From positions 807,777-871,776 of the forward strand of contig NZ_PEAX01000003.1 in assembly GCF_002807685.1 (NCBI RefSeq): DNA of 64,000 bases, in the 5' to 3' direction. The notes beneath the pieces are model-generated. The model was given only the letters and a program-made list of their open reading frames with translations. It ran no database searches and was not told where the DNA came from. Source of the stretch: Neoalteromonas flava. Its GTDB lineage: Bacteria; Pseudomonadota; Gammaproteobacteria; Enterobacterales; Alteromonadaceae. The position numbers were made by a program, and so were the translations under genes. The stretch's first letter is position 1; every line of letters starts with the position of its first letter. Positions 10,901 through 18,856 of this stretch are shown here, in pieces.

Positions 10901-12874
10901 ATGGAACCAGAAGCTGGTTTCTATTGGTTGATTGTTCAAAACTGGGCTGCTTCAAGCGAAGATGCTGAAGATACTTTCAACCTGAACTATGCGATGGTTG
11001 ACGGTGAAGTTGGCGACAACCTAATGGTTGATGGACCAAGCACTGTGCCTGGTTTAACGCCATTCGAAATGCGATTGACGTGGGATCTAGCCGATGGTGC
11101 TGAAGGCGATATGTACTTCGGTGCAATTGAACTGGGTACATCTGCAGACAACGCAGGTAACCTAGGTCTAATCGGTGTTGATCTCTATCGTGGTCAAGAT
11201 GATGTGTACGTTATCAGTTCACAAGAAGACCGCGCAGAACCAGGTGACACCGTACCGTTTACTGTTGCAGTAGCGCCTAACTTCACACCAGAAGATCGCG
11301 ATTATCAGGTATCAGTAACTCTTCCTGAAGGTGTTAGCCTGGTTGACGGCAGTACCTCTGCAGTAGTCGATGGTGATACCCTAACGTGGATGGTTTCACA
11401 ACCTTCATTGTTTGGTCAGGAACCGACTTACCGTATAACTACGAATGACAGTGATGCAATGTGTGCCAGCCCATTTGGCGGTTACCTTGACTTAGCCGCT
11501 CTAGGTATTAACTTAGATCCGTCGATCGATGGAAACGCACAGTTCCCAACCTACTCGCTTGGCTTTAACTATCTTGGTTCGCCAATGACTGGATTTGGTG
11601 TATCTGACGATGGCTTTATTACATTGGATAGCAATCCTGGTGCAAACCCGTTTGTAAACCAATTATTGCCTGATTCAGAAGCGCCGAATGGTGTGATGGC
11701 TCCACTTTGGAGAAACATGCAATTCAATCTAGCTGCTGACTCTGGTTTAACCGTGGCGTCTAACTCTTCATTTATTATTGTTGAGTGGGACAACATGGAA
11801 ACTCGCTGGACATCTGGTGGTGTTCCAGTTGGCGATAAAGCTGACTTCCAAGTTGTTATTACCCGCGCTGGTGGTGGTGGCCAAATCCCTGATATTACTT
11901 ATGTTTATACAGATGTAGTACACGGTTTTGGTGACATCATTCCTACTACTGTAGGTTATGAAAGCACTACTGGTACTTCAGGTGGCACAGGCCTCTACTC
12001 TCCATATGACTTTGATTCATCGAAGCGTATCGGCAGCATAGTGGCAAGTGTTCAAGACGAATTTGCCGTATGTATGTGGTTAGAAGATGTTCCAGATGAC
12101 CCTACTATGCTCTCGTTTGAAGTCGCTGTTGACGCAGATAATGCAGGTGGACCTATCCAGATGATGGCTATGTCTCAAGTATTCAAAGGTGGTACTGAAG
12201 AAGCATTCCCAGGTACAACATCTGTGGCGACTGAACTGTTCGATGATATTCAGGTAGAAGGTCCTCCTGTTGCACTTATCGATGGTATGGTTGTTGCCGA
12301 CCTTTCAGTAGTTGAGCTTACTGAGCTGGATCTACCTGGAACTGTAACTGAGCCAAATGGTGATGAAGTAGAGATCTTGTGGAAGCAAGTATCTGGCCCT
12401 GCTGCTGTGATTGCTGGTAATGGTTTAGCAGAAGCTATCCTTATGGCTCCAGAAGTTACCGAAGACTCAATGGTAGTACTTGAAATGACTGCCACTGATT
12501 CTAATGGTAACTCCGTGACAGCAACTGCAAACGTTATGGTTATGAATAACCTACCGCCTGAAATTGCTGTAAGTGCTCCTACATCTGTTGTTGAAGGCGA
12601 TACTATCCGTGTGACGGTATCTACTACAGACAACGAAGGTGACGCGGTTACAGTAACCATTAATGGTGTTGAAGGAACGACATACACTACTGTTGCCCCA
12701 GCGACCAACTCTGATACCTCAGTATCGTTCGAAGTAGTTGCAACAGATGGTCTAAATACAACAACTGAAGTGGTTTCTGTTCAAGTACGTAATAAGAAAG
12801 CTGGTAGCATGGGTTGGATTGCCCTACTCCTTGTGCCAGTCGTTTGGTTACGTAGAAGAAAGACGACTCACTAA
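7988..12874 (+). CDS. Secreted S8 subtilisin-like serine peptidase with GlyGly-CTERM-like tail
   Basis: A 1628-residue exported protease. A signal peptide covers about 1-22. An I9-type propeptide follows (YIVHFNNAPVALY through GVKFVERDQ, about 55-185). The S8 catalytic domain has D226 in GIIDSGIN, H304 in GGHGTHVAS and S660 in GTSMSSPH, with a protease-associated domain inserted between His and Ser (IVYAGDY to HISADDGD). After the catalytic domain come a fibronectin-type-III-like segment, a PPC-like segment (LFASTSDSTSPDLDLFVVI), a DUF11-like segment and Ig/cadherin-like repeats. Residues 1605-1628 form a GlyGly-CTERM-like sorting signal: AGSMGW, a hydrophobic helix, then LRRRK. The start is GTG, seven bases after GGAGG. 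It probably digests extracellular protein and may be surface-anchored or released through a rhombosortase. Confidence 0.93.
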   Translation: MNHKVTLAVSAALMSMSVHSATELANASQAGFNIDRSALKAASPKSINKGVSYTNFNFEEKFKIEKGLENKPYTYIVHFNNAPVALYDGGVEGLEATSPGASFELKGVKSNSSKLDVNSPEVVAYSSFLERNQNETLDAVTELASNAKLLARYKYALNAAAISLTPSEAEQVAKLPGVKFVERDQLFTLDTDTGPGLIGAPAVWDGSAPDNGVGVAGEGVVVGIIDSGINTDHDSFADISGDGYDHENPLGEGVYLGDCAGDFASLCNDKLIGVYSYPVITDNYDDTSVFPPNLPKNGEDYGGHGTHVASTAAGNILYDVPESTPEFGAVESSGVPTGFVFDRISGVAPRANIISYQVCFGGRSQAGDTYGDCPGAAIAAGIESAIADGVDVINYSISGGGFSWGSSTELAYLSARNAGIFVATSAGNGGPGASTTPKHAPWYTAVAAAEHGRSVEYAKSIGTFTGGDSDLADIDGVSNSGGITASIVYAGDYENPNSDDDPAQCLEPFPAGTFSGEIVVCDRGSIARVQKAVNVADGGAGGYVLANLQGGATSLNSDAYVIPGIHISADDGDALKAWLASGEGHTATIAASSGELVIDPSRVDVLAGFSSKGPSTTISTLTPTITGPGVNIYAAYADQQFGHDGHEPAAGDFDYLSGTSMSSPHVAGAAALVKSAKPNWSPDNIRSALAMTATPTVIKEDGVTPGDWFDMGSGRVQVDLAVQAGLVMDETAQNYVNANPNAGGEPRSLNIPSVTDTNCVGVCTWTRTVTATKDGNWTAAGGAISDGVVVSVSPETFTLAAGESQELEITVDVFNAESDVWSFGIVNLTSDSSPDLHLPVSVVASLGNIPDTLEMEAKRNQDSFLVTDLLSVEITDFTATSFGLTKATVVEGSVAQDSNNSSILDDLEDGLFITTVDVPEGAKRLFASTSDSTSPDLDLFVVIDRNADGIPTGDEVVGVSATASADELVDLMEPEAGFYWLIVQNWAASSEDAEDTFNLNYAMVDGEVGDNLMVDGPSTVPGLTPFEMRLTWDLADGAEGDMYFGAIELGTSADNAGNLGLIGVDLYRGQDDVYVISSQEDRAEPGDTVPFTVAVAPNFTPEDRDYQVSVTLPEGVSLVDGSTSAVVDGDTLTWMVSQPSLFGQEPTYRITTNDSDAMCASPFGGYLDLAALGINLDPSIDGNAQFPTYSLGFNYLGSPMTGFGVSDDGFITLDSNPGANPFVNQLLPDSEAPNGVMAPLWRNMQFNLAADSGLTVASNSSFIIVEWDNMETRWTSGGVPVGDKADFQVVITRAGGGGQIPDITYVYTDVVHGFGDIIPTTVGYESTTGTSGGTGLYSPYDFDSSKRIGSIVASVQDEFAVCMWLEDVPDDPTMLSFEVAVDADNAGGPIQMMAMSQVFKGGTEEAFPGTTSVATELFDDIQVEGPPVALIDGMVVADLSVVELTELDLPGTVTEPNGDEVEILWKQVSGPAAVIAGNGLAEAILMAPEVTEDSMVVLEMTATDSNGNSVTATANVMVMNNLPPEIAVSAPTSVVEGDTIRVTVSTTDNEGDAVTVTINGVEGTTYTTVAPATNSDTSVSFEVVATDGLNTTTEVVSVQVRNKKAGSMGWIALLLVPVVWLRRRKTTH

Positions 12875-12895
12875 TCACTTACGTGATTAATTAGG

Positions 12896-12924
12896 AAGGG
12901 GCCACAGATTGTGGCCCTTTTTTT
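12896..12924 (+). terminator. Rho-independent terminator of the subtilase gene
   Basis: Arms GGGCCAC (12899-12905) and GTGGCCC (12911-12917) are followed by seven T, 22 bases after the subtilase stop. A smaller AATCACTTACGTGATT hairpin lies just upstream. Confidence 0.88.
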
Positions 12925-13323
12925 ATGACCGGCATTAAAACCCCTATTTCCCTGGATTTTTGCATTAATGAGCCCTACATATTATTGAGGGCACGAGAGA
13001 TTAGTCATACTCTAAAGTAAGTCTTTCTTACTCCGTGATTCATCAAAACAGTCATAACATTATTTGTAGAAAAGTATGAGGCAGATTTTTAAGGGGTTCT
13101 GGTAAATTTATTTACCCGAATCGTTTGAGCTATTGTCGTTAAACATTCATGTGGCGTTTAAAGATATCTTCATTTGAAATCGATGTTCTTTGGCAATTCA
13201 CCTTCCACTGCAGAAACAGGAGTGGCATTATAAACGTATCAAAATCTATACGCAGGTATACCTTTGGGCATTTAACCCTGACGAACGAGGAGCTTTAATA
13301 AGTATTGAATTAAGGGGATGCTC
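12925..13323. other. Intergenic region upstream of the small secreted protein
   Basis: About 400 bases with no gene I can support. It contains two exact inverted repeats: GGTAAATTTATTTACC at 13101-13116 and AGGTATACCT at 13254-13263, the second about 70 bases before the start of the small secreted protein. Either could be a regulator site. The ribosome-binding site of the downstream gene is AAGGGG at 13312-13317. Confidence 0.45.
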
Positions 13324-13641
13324 ATGTTGAAAATAGCTAAAACCGTTCTATCAAGCGCATTAATTGGTGTGTTATTCAGTGCAGCTGCTAATGCAAGCTC
13401 AGGCTCCATCGACACAAATACGTGCCAAGTTGGGAATCCAAGTGCCAATCTTGCTGTACAGAAAAAAGCAAGGGGGATCGCCAACGAAGTAAAATCCTCA
13501 ATCGTGAAATCCAATCGCTATTGTTTATCTGCGCAACACGCAAATTCACAGATTGAGAACGGCACCCTCTTCGTTAAACGGTTGCCACAAACAACAGTGG
13601 TTGGGTCTGATCTTATTGGAAACTCCGCGGTCGGCCAGTGA
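13324..13641 (+). CDS. Small secreted protein of unknown function
   Basis: A 105-residue product with a clear signal peptide, MLKIAKTVLSSALIGVLFSA with AANAS as the likely cleavage site. The mature part is about 80 residues, polar, with two cysteines (DTNTCQVGN and SNRYCLSAQ) that could form a disulfide in the periplasm. I recognise no family. An ATG at 13318 in the same frame sits against the AAGGGG, whereas ATG 13324 has a six-base spacer, so 13324 is chosen. It is a single-gene unit bounded downstream by a strong terminator. Confidence 0.65.
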   Translation: MLKIAKTVLSSALIGVLFSAAANASSGSIDTNTCQVGNPSANLAVQKKARGIANEVKSSIVKSNRYCLSAQHANSQIENGTLFVKRLPQTTVVGSDLIGNSAVGQ

Positions 13642-13665
13642 TTTTATTTCGCTAGAAGTATTAAG

Positions 13666-13692
13666 AAAAAAGGTTCCTTCGGAACCTTTTTT
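13666..13692. terminator. Bidirectional rho-independent terminator
   Basis: AAAAAAGGTTCC (13666-13677) and GGAACCTTTTTT (13681-13692) flank a TTC loop. The symmetric A and T tracts let it work on both strands, closing the small secreted protein gene on plus and the YqaE/Pmp3 gene on minus. Confidence 0.88.
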
Positions 13693-13714
13693 TGTTTTTC
13701 TATCACTGTCTTTA

Positions 13715-13876
13715 TTACTTCTTGGTAATTAACCAAAGCGCGTGGATCACTCCGGGTATGTACCCCAGGATACACAATAAGATATTAATCAAAAAGTCCT
13801 TGCCTAGACCGTGCTTGATCAAAACAGCTACAAACGGTAGTAAAAGACACAAAATTATCATCACTAATTGATTCAT
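13715..13876 (-). CDS. YqaE/Pmp3 family small membrane protein
   Basis: A 53-residue protein, short enough to be missed by length-filtered gene calling. It begins MNQLVMIILCLLLPFVAVLI, then has KHGLGKDFLINILLCILGYI, then PGVIHALWLITKK. This is the Pmp3/YqaE (UPF0057) two-helix pattern: first hydrophobic helix with PFVAV, a central GxGxDFxINILL segment and a second helix with LGYIPGVIHA. Members are linked to membrane potential and salt or cold stress in yeast, plants and bacteria. A strong GAGGAAA ribosome-binding site lies six bases before the ATG. It converges on the small secreted protein gene. Confidence 0.88.
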   Translation of the reverse strand: MNQLVMIILCLLLPFVAVLIKHGLGKDFLINILLCILGYIPGVIHALWLITKK

Positions 13877-14010
13877 TCGATTTCCTCGTTATAGTTTTTT
13901 ACATTCCCAAATTGTAGTTTCATCCAAGCCTGAACATTTGTACATAAATTTTATCAAACGCCATTTTTTATGCCGCTAAAAATTGTTATGTCAGTTAATC
14001 AATCGTACTA

Positions 14011-15006
14011 CTAGGATTTCGCAACTTTCAATTGTTGCTTATCACCTTCAGATAAAAACGCAGCCTCTAAGGCATTGAGTTGAATACGATCCAAGTCTTC
14101 TTGACTCAGGCCAATCGTTTCTTTAGCAACTTTATATTCATTAGCTAAATCAATCGCAGAAACGCCAGGATCATCAGTGTTGATAGTGACTAACAAACCA
14201 TGCTCAAAGAATGTTTTCATTGGATGGTTAGCAATATCAACGTATGTGGAGGTTTGATAATTAGAGGTTGGGCAAGATTCAATCGCGATGCACTTGTTGG
14301 CTAGTTCGGCCATTAATTGCTCATCTTTAATGGCGGCAACGCCATGTCCGATGCGTTCAGCGCCCAACAAATCTATGGCGCGGCGAATACTGCTGGGTCC
14401 GTCAGCCTCACCGGCATGAACGGTAATCCGCCAATCAGCTTTACGTGCTGCAGCAAAGTGTTGCTCAAATAACTCTGCCGGATAACCTAACTCATCACCG
14501 GCCAAATCGAGTGCTGTGACATGCTGTTTATGGGCTAATAAACCATCTAATTCATACTGACACTTTTCCTGCCCGAAGGTGCGACTTAGGATGCCTATAA
14601 GATTTGCTTTCACTCCTGTTGCTTTAACACCATCTTGCACACCTTGTATAACCGCCTCAGTCACAGCGCCTGGAGACAGATTATGGTTCATGCCCATATA
14701 GTAGGGAGAGAATCGCAGTTCGACGTAATCTAAGCCTTCTTGTTGTGCATCTAACATATTTTCAAAAGCAACACGATAACATGCGTCTACATCAGCAAGT
14801 ACCGAAACACCATAATCAAGTTTTTGCAAAAAGGCTAACAAATCGCTTGTCTTGTCCAATATTTGGACGTGTGGAATAAGCGCTTCAATCGATTGTGCTG
14901 GCAGAGTAACACCGTGTTGAAGCCCCAAATCCAAGATAGTGTCTGGGCGAATATTCCCGTCCAGATGGCGGTGCAAATCGATTACGGGTAAAGACGGGTT
15001 GAACAT
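14011..15006 (-). CDS. add: Adenosine deaminase
   Basis: Deaminates adenosine and deoxyadenosine to inosine and deoxyinosine with a zinc-activated water in the cytosol. The 331-residue product fits the E. coli enzyme (333). Zinc ligands and catalytic residues are all in place: H12 and H14 in DLHRHLDG, H197 and E200 in HAGEAD, H221 in IGHGVAA and D278 in [14 protein letters not shown] at about 244-249 is also typical. An AAGGA ribosome-binding site lies five bases before the ATG. It is transcribed divergently from cmoA across 118 bases. Confidence 0.95.
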   Translation of the reverse strand: MFNPSLPVIDLHRHLDGNIRPDTILDLGLQHGVTLPAQSIEALIPHVQILDKTSDLLAFLQKLDYGVSVLADVDACYRVAFENMLDAQQEGLDYVELRFSPYYMGMNHNLSPGAVTEAVIQGVQDGVKATGVKANLIGILSRTFGQEKCQYELDGLLAHKQHVTALDLAGDELGYPAELFEQHFAAARKADWRITVHAGEADGPSSIRRAIDLLGAERIGHGVAAIKDEQLMAELANKCIAIESCPTSNYQTSTYVDIANHPMKTFFEHGLLVTINTDDPGVSAIDLANEYKVAKETIGLSQEDLDRIQLNALEAAFLSEGDKQQLKVAKS

Positions 15007-15068
15007 AGGGATCCTTTTAATTGCTATTAGAACTCTAAACTACCAGACGATTAAGTAAATTGCATGCT

Positions 15069-15096
15069 TTGGAAAATGACCTTTTTCACGTAAAAT
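15069..15096 (+). promoter_or_regulatory. Candidate sigma70 promoter of cmoAB
   Basis: TTGGAA (15069-15074) and TAAAAT (15091-15096) with a 16-base spacer. Transcription would begin near 15103, downstream of the ATG at 15095, which supports starting cmoA at 15125. Confidence 0.4.
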
Positions 15097-15124
15097 GCCG
15101 GCTTTGAAAAAAACGCAAAGTACT

Positions 15125-15850
15125 ATGAGTAAAACCGACACACTATTTTCGCAACCACTTAATAAGGTCGAAGATTTTAGTTTTGATGACCAAGTGGCTG
15201 ATGTATTTCCGGATATGATTTCCCGTTCGGTGCCTGGTTACGATAATATTTTGCGCATCATTGAACAATTAAGTGAGCGTTTTGCTAAACCTAACTCACG
15301 CATTTACGATTTAGGTTGTTCACTTGGCGCTGCTAGTCTCGCTGCAGCACACGGTAGTCGCCACCAAAATGAAATCTATGCAATAGACAACTCTGCTGCC
15401 ATGCTACAGCGTTGTCAACGCTACATAAGACAATTTTCACATGCGGCGCATATCAGTCTATTTGAAAATGACATAACGGAAATTGAGATTTCCAATGCGT
15501 GTATGGTGATCATGAACTTCACCCTACAATTCGTGCCATTAGCCAAGCGGGACGAACTGATCAAGCGGATATATGCTGGGCTCGAGTGTGGCGGTATTTT
15601 AGTACTTAGCGAAAAGATTAAGCATCCTCAACCTGATGCTGATGCGCTCTTAATCGATCTTCACCATCAGTTTAAAAGAACCAATGGTTACAGTGAGTTA
15701 GAAATTAGCCAAAAACGCGCTGCTCTGGAAAATGTCATGCAACTCAATACGTTAGAAGAACATCAAGCGCGTTTAACCCGTGCAGGGTTTAGCGCGGTGA
15801 CTGTCACACAGCAGCAATATAACTTCTGCTCTATGGTGGCAATAAAGTGA
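15125..15850 (+). CDS. cmoA: Carboxy-S-adenosyl-L-methionine synthase
   Basis: CmoA makes carboxy-SAM from SAM and prephenate, the donor for 5-carboxymethoxyuridine at tRNA wobble position 34. The product begins MSKTDTLFSQPL, like the E. coli start MSHRDTLFSAP, so the ATG at 15125 is used rather than the one at 15095. Landmarks are VFPDMISRSVPGY near residue 27, the SAM-binding DLGCSLG at 62-68, and VIMNFTLQFVP. It is 241 residues, close to the usual 247. The stop overlaps the cmoB start in TGATG, so the two are coupled. Confidence 0.95.
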   Translation: MSKTDTLFSQPLNKVEDFSFDDQVADVFPDMISRSVPGYDNILRIIEQLSERFAKPNSRIYDLGCSLGAASLAAAHGSRHQNEIYAIDNSAAMLQRCQRYIRQFSHAAHISLFENDITEIEISNACMVIMNFTLQFVPLAKRDELIKRIYAGLECGGILVLSEKIKHPQPDADALLIDLHHQFKRTNGYSELEISQKRAALENVMQLNTLEEHQARLTRAGFSAVTVTQQQYNFCSMVAIK

Positions 15851-16830
15851 TGAAAACTCCACAAGACTGGTTTAATGCGTGTTATCACGACATTATTGGT
15901 TCGTCGGTAGACGCATGGATGACTCAACTACCTGGGCAACTACAGCAATGGATTAACTCTCACCGCAGTGAAGAGGTTATAAAGCTCAGTCGGCTCATTA
16001 ACCAGTTGCCCGAGATTAATCCAAGCGTAACAGACATTAAACATGAAGTAACAATTGGCCAGCACAGCGATTTAAATGAACAGGATAGAAACCGAGTTCA
16101 TTCGTTATTGAAAAAATTCATGCCCTGGCGTAAAGGACCATTTAATGTTTGCGATATTCATATTGACACCGAGTGGCGTTCAGACTGGAAGTGGGATCGT
16201 GTTATTCCACATATCGCAGATTTAAACAACAAGACGGTTTTAGATGTAGGTTGTGGCAGTGGATACCACCTTTGGCGCATGTTAGGAGCCAACGCAAAGC
16301 TAGTTATTGGTATCGATCCAACACCGCTTTTTTTAGCGCAGTTTTACGCTATCAAACACTTTTACGGGGATGCGCCTATCCACATGCTGCCTCTTGGGAT
16401 CGAGGAAATGCCTGTTTTAAATGGGTTTGACAGCGTATTTTCGATGGGTGTTTTGTATCATCGCCGCGATCCCATCGCATTTCTAACCGAACTCAAGAAC
16501 CAACTCAAATCTGGCGGTCAACTTATTTTAGAAACCTTAATAGTCGAAGGTAATGCTGATACGGTGCTTATGCCAACTGATCGTTATGCACAAATGCGAA
16601 ATGTTTGGTTTTTACCTAGTAATGAAGCACTAAAACGCTGGTTATCTCGGTTAGGTTTTATTGATATTCACGTAGTTGATACAAATCTTACTAGCCTTGA
16701 TGAACAGCGTAAAACTGAGTGGATGCAAAACCAATCACTGAGTGATTTTCTTGACCCCACTGATAGCACCAAAACGATAGAAGGCTACCCTGCTCCATTA
16801 CGTTCAGTGATTGTTGCCACTAAACGCTAA
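15850..16830 (+). CDS. cmoB: tRNA U34 carboxymethyltransferase
   Basis: CmoB transfers the carboxymethyl group of carboxy-SAM to 5-hydroxyuridine-34 of tRNA. The 326-residue product (E. coli 323) has the typical MPWRKGPF segment, the DTEWRSDWKWDR stretch, the SAM motif VLDVGCGSGYHLW, GIDPTPLFLAQF and FSMGVLYHRRDP. The open frame begins with a GTG at 15847, but the adjacent ATG at 15850 shares the cmoA TGA as TGATG and is the better start. Last gene of the cmoAB pair; no clear terminator follows. Confidence 0.95.
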   Translation: MKTPQDWFNACYHDIIGSSVDAWMTQLPGQLQQWINSHRSEEVIKLSRLINQLPEINPSVTDIKHEVTIGQHSDLNEQDRNRVHSLLKKFMPWRKGPFNVCDIHIDTEWRSDWKWDRVIPHIADLNNKTVLDVGCGSGYHLWRMLGANAKLVIGIDPTPLFLAQFYAIKHFYGDAPIHMLPLGIEEMPVLNGFDSVFSMGVLYHRRDPIAFLTELKNQLKSGGQLILETLIVEGNADTVLMPTDRYAQMRNVWFLPSNEALKRWLSRLGFIDIHVVDTNLTSLDEQRKTEWMQNQSLSDFLDPTDSTKTIEGYPAPLRSVIVATKR

Positions 16831-16871
16831 GCGCTCTGACCTACAGCGGCATTGGTCAATAAGGAACACTC

Positions 16872-16964
16872 ATGTCAGTTCCAAATTACTCACCAATGCG
16901 CAGAACAATCAACATTCCCAGACTAGTTAGCTATATCAATAAAGCCAAGTTATACGAACTGTAA
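16872..16964 (+). CDS. Possible 30-residue small ORF
   Basis: An ATG follows AAGGAA at a five-base spacing and opens a 30-codon frame beginning MSVPNYSPMRRTINIPRL and ending KLYEL. The peptide is basic and has no recognised family. It lies between cmoB and the glucosylglycerate operon. The ribosome-binding site is the only support; it may be chance. Confidence 0.2.
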   Translation: MSVPNYSPMRRTINIPRLVSYINKAKLYEL

Positions 16965-17020
16965 GCCCTGCGGAATCAAAAAGTCTAATACTGAAATAAT
17001 CGTTTCGGACATACACTGGC

Positions 17021-17028
17021 TCTATACT
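17021..17028 (+). promoter_or_regulatory. Candidate stationary-phase (sigma S type) -10 element
   Basis: TCTATACT at 17021-17028 fits the extended -10 preferred by sigma S (TCTATACT with a preceding C at -13) and has no good -35 at the normal distance, which that sigma factor tolerates. It lies 107 bases before glycerate kinase, in the 304-base gap 16831-17134. That gap otherwise holds only the possible small ORF. An osmolyte operon under sigma S would make sense, but this is a single-motif call. Confidence 0.35.
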
Positions 17029-17134
17029 CGAGACTATCTTGCCAGAAGGATCCGAGCATTTGCCTTTATTGGCACAGTAGTTGTTTATACTTATGCAATA
17101 CGTTTTACAATTACTGCCAAGATTAAGGTTATGT

Positions 17135-18016
17135 ATGGACTACAGCGGTTTTTTAGAATCAAACTTGTTGTCACATGATTACCTAGCGTTTGCACAAAAA
17201 TGGTTCAACCCTCTCGGAGATGCCATTGCTATGCACTGCGATGGTGCAAGAAAACCTTTTTACGTTGGAATAAATGGTGCACAGGGATCCGGGAAATCGA
17301 CGCTGGCACAATACCTAACCTTATACCTTCAACAAGGCAAAGGCCTTAACACCGTTACATTATCATTGGATGATTTTTATCTATCCAAAACAGACCGCAT
17401 GGCGCTGGCGGTAAAAGTACATCCATTACTTAAAACACGAGGCGTGCCTGGTACTCACGATATTTCACTGTTAGCTAAGACACTTCAACAGCTTGGTGAG
17501 TATGGTACGGTATCAATACCTCGATTTAATAAAGCCACCGACGATCCGTTCTCTGTACTCGATTGGCCTGTGGTTAATGCACCCGTCGACGTAGTGCTAT
17601 TTGAAGGTTGGTGTTGGGGGGCTGAACCGCAAGAAACGACGGCTTTAGCTTTAGCGGTAAATGAGCTTGAACACAATGAAGATGGACTTGGTGTTTGGCG
17701 CGAATATTCCAATGCAGCGTTACGCAACCATTACGTGCCTTTACAGAAGTTAATGAATTATTGGGTCATGTTAAAAGCGCCCAATTTTGACTGTGTCGTA
17801 AAATGGCGCATCGAGCAGGAAGCTAAGCTCAGAAAAATGCAAAGTGATCTAGCACAAGCTCAAGGGCTAATGAACGACGAGGAAATAGTTCGCTTTGTTA
17901 GTTATTTTGAGCGCATAACTAAGCATATATTGCAAACCCTACCGGCTAAAACAAACTGTCTTTTTGAATTAGACAATCAGCGTAACATTACTAAAGTCAT
18001 GGCAGAGTATTTGTAA
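17135..18016 (+). CDS. Glycerate 3-kinase-like P-loop kinase (plant GLYK / Tda10 type)
   Basis: A P-loop kinase of the phosphoribulokinase/uridine kinase class, most like plant D-glycerate 3-kinase and yeast Tda10. Residues 44-55 contain the Walker A GINGAQGSGKS, followed by LSLDDFYLSKTDR and the GVPGTHD segment, the IPRFNKATDDP stretch and VDVVLFEGWCWG. Upstream in-frame starts reach 17081, but ATG 17135 has AAGG six bases before it and removes an odd hydrophobic extension, giving 293 residues. Its stop overlaps the next ATG in TAATG. In this operon the kinase would phosphorylate glycerate released by glucosylglycerate breakdown, returning 3-phosphoglycerate; that role is inferred from context. 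Confidence 0.85.
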   Translation: MDYSGFLESNLLSHDYLAFAQKWFNPLGDAIAMHCDGARKPFYVGINGAQGSGKSTLAQYLTLYLQQGKGLNTVTLSLDDFYLSKTDRMALAVKVHPLLKTRGVPGTHDISLLAKTLQQLGEYGTVSIPRFNKATDDPFSVLDWPVVNAPVDVVLFEGWCWGAEPQETTALALAVNELEHNEDGLGVWREYSNAALRNHYVPLQKLMNYWVMLKAPNFDCVVKWRIEQEAKLRKMQSDLAQAQGLMNDEEIVRFVSYFERITKHILQTLPAKTNCLFELDNQRNITKVMAEYL

Positions 18017-18843
18017 TGATCACGCCATATCTGATATTCACCGATTTGGATGGAACCTTGCTTGACCATTACTCTTATGAGAGTGAGTCGGCTCTCCCTA
18101 TGCTACAAGTACTAAAAGCACGTGATATTCCTGTAATAATCAATACCAGTAAAACTTTTTTCGAGGTCATTGATATCGCGGAACAGTTGGCATTAAATGC
18201 GCCGCTTATCACGGAAAATGGCGCCGCTTGCTATTTTCCTAATGCTATTGCTGAAGAACTCAATTCCTCCCAGCTAGAGCATTCGCCTCATCAGGGTTTT
18301 ATGCGCAAAGTGTTTACCCACCCACACCAGCATTGGGTTGGTTTGTTAAATCGCGTGGCTGGAAATTATAAAGGGTGTTTCAAAAGCTTTAGCACGCTTG
18401 GTATTAATGGTATTCAAGAGCTAACAGGCTTAACACGTAAAAACGCAAGTAAAGCTGCGCAACGAGAATTTGGTGAACCGGTAGCATGGTTAGGTAACGA
18501 TGAGCAGAAACACCGATTCATCAAACAGCTTGAATCAATGGGAGCAAGTCCGGTAGAGGGCGGCCGATTTATCCATATTTGCGGCGATTGCAATAAGGGG
18601 ATGGCAATGCAATGGCTAACAAAGCTATATGCTGACCATCTTGACTCTGAACCAACCACAGTCGCATTAGGCGATGGAAAGAACGATATTGCTATGCTCG
18701 AAAAAGCTGATATTGCCGTTCGAGTCCTTTCTCCCGTGCACACGCCCCCTGCACTAACCCGATCAGATCGGGTTTACACCACACAAGCGTTTGGCCCTGC
18801 AGGTTGGGCTGAAGCACTTAGTAAACTTTTAACGCTCGACTAA
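18016..18843 (+). CDS. HAD-IIB glucosyl/mannosyl-3-phosphoglycerate phosphatase
   Basis: A 275-residue HAD phosphatase of the mannosyl-3-phosphoglycerate phosphatase (MpgP) family. Motif I is FTDLDGTLL with D10 and D12; INTSKTFFEV carries motif II; the C-terminal GDGKNDIAML is motif IV. PLITENGAACYFP and EGGRFIHICGDCNKG are typical of this subfamily. Next to a glucosyl-3-phosphoglycerate synthase its substrate should be glucosyl-3-phosphoglycerate, giving glucosylglycerate and phosphate. It is coupled to the kinase upstream (TAATG) and lies 13 bases before the synthase. Confidence 0.9.
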   Translation: MITPYLIFTDLDGTLLDHYSYESESALPMLQVLKARDIPVIINTSKTFFEVIDIAEQLALNAPLITENGAACYFPNAIAEELNSSQLEHSPHQGFMRKVFTHPHQHWVGLLNRVAGNYKGCFKSFSTLGINGIQELTGLTRKNASKAAQREFGEPVAWLGNDEQKHRFIKQLESMGASPVEGGRFIHICGDCNKGMAMQWLTKLYADHLDSEPTTVALGDGKNDIAMLEKADIAVRVLSPVHTPPALTRSDRVYTTQAFGPAGWAEALSKLLTLD

Positions 18844-18856
18844 TTCTGGAGTACCT

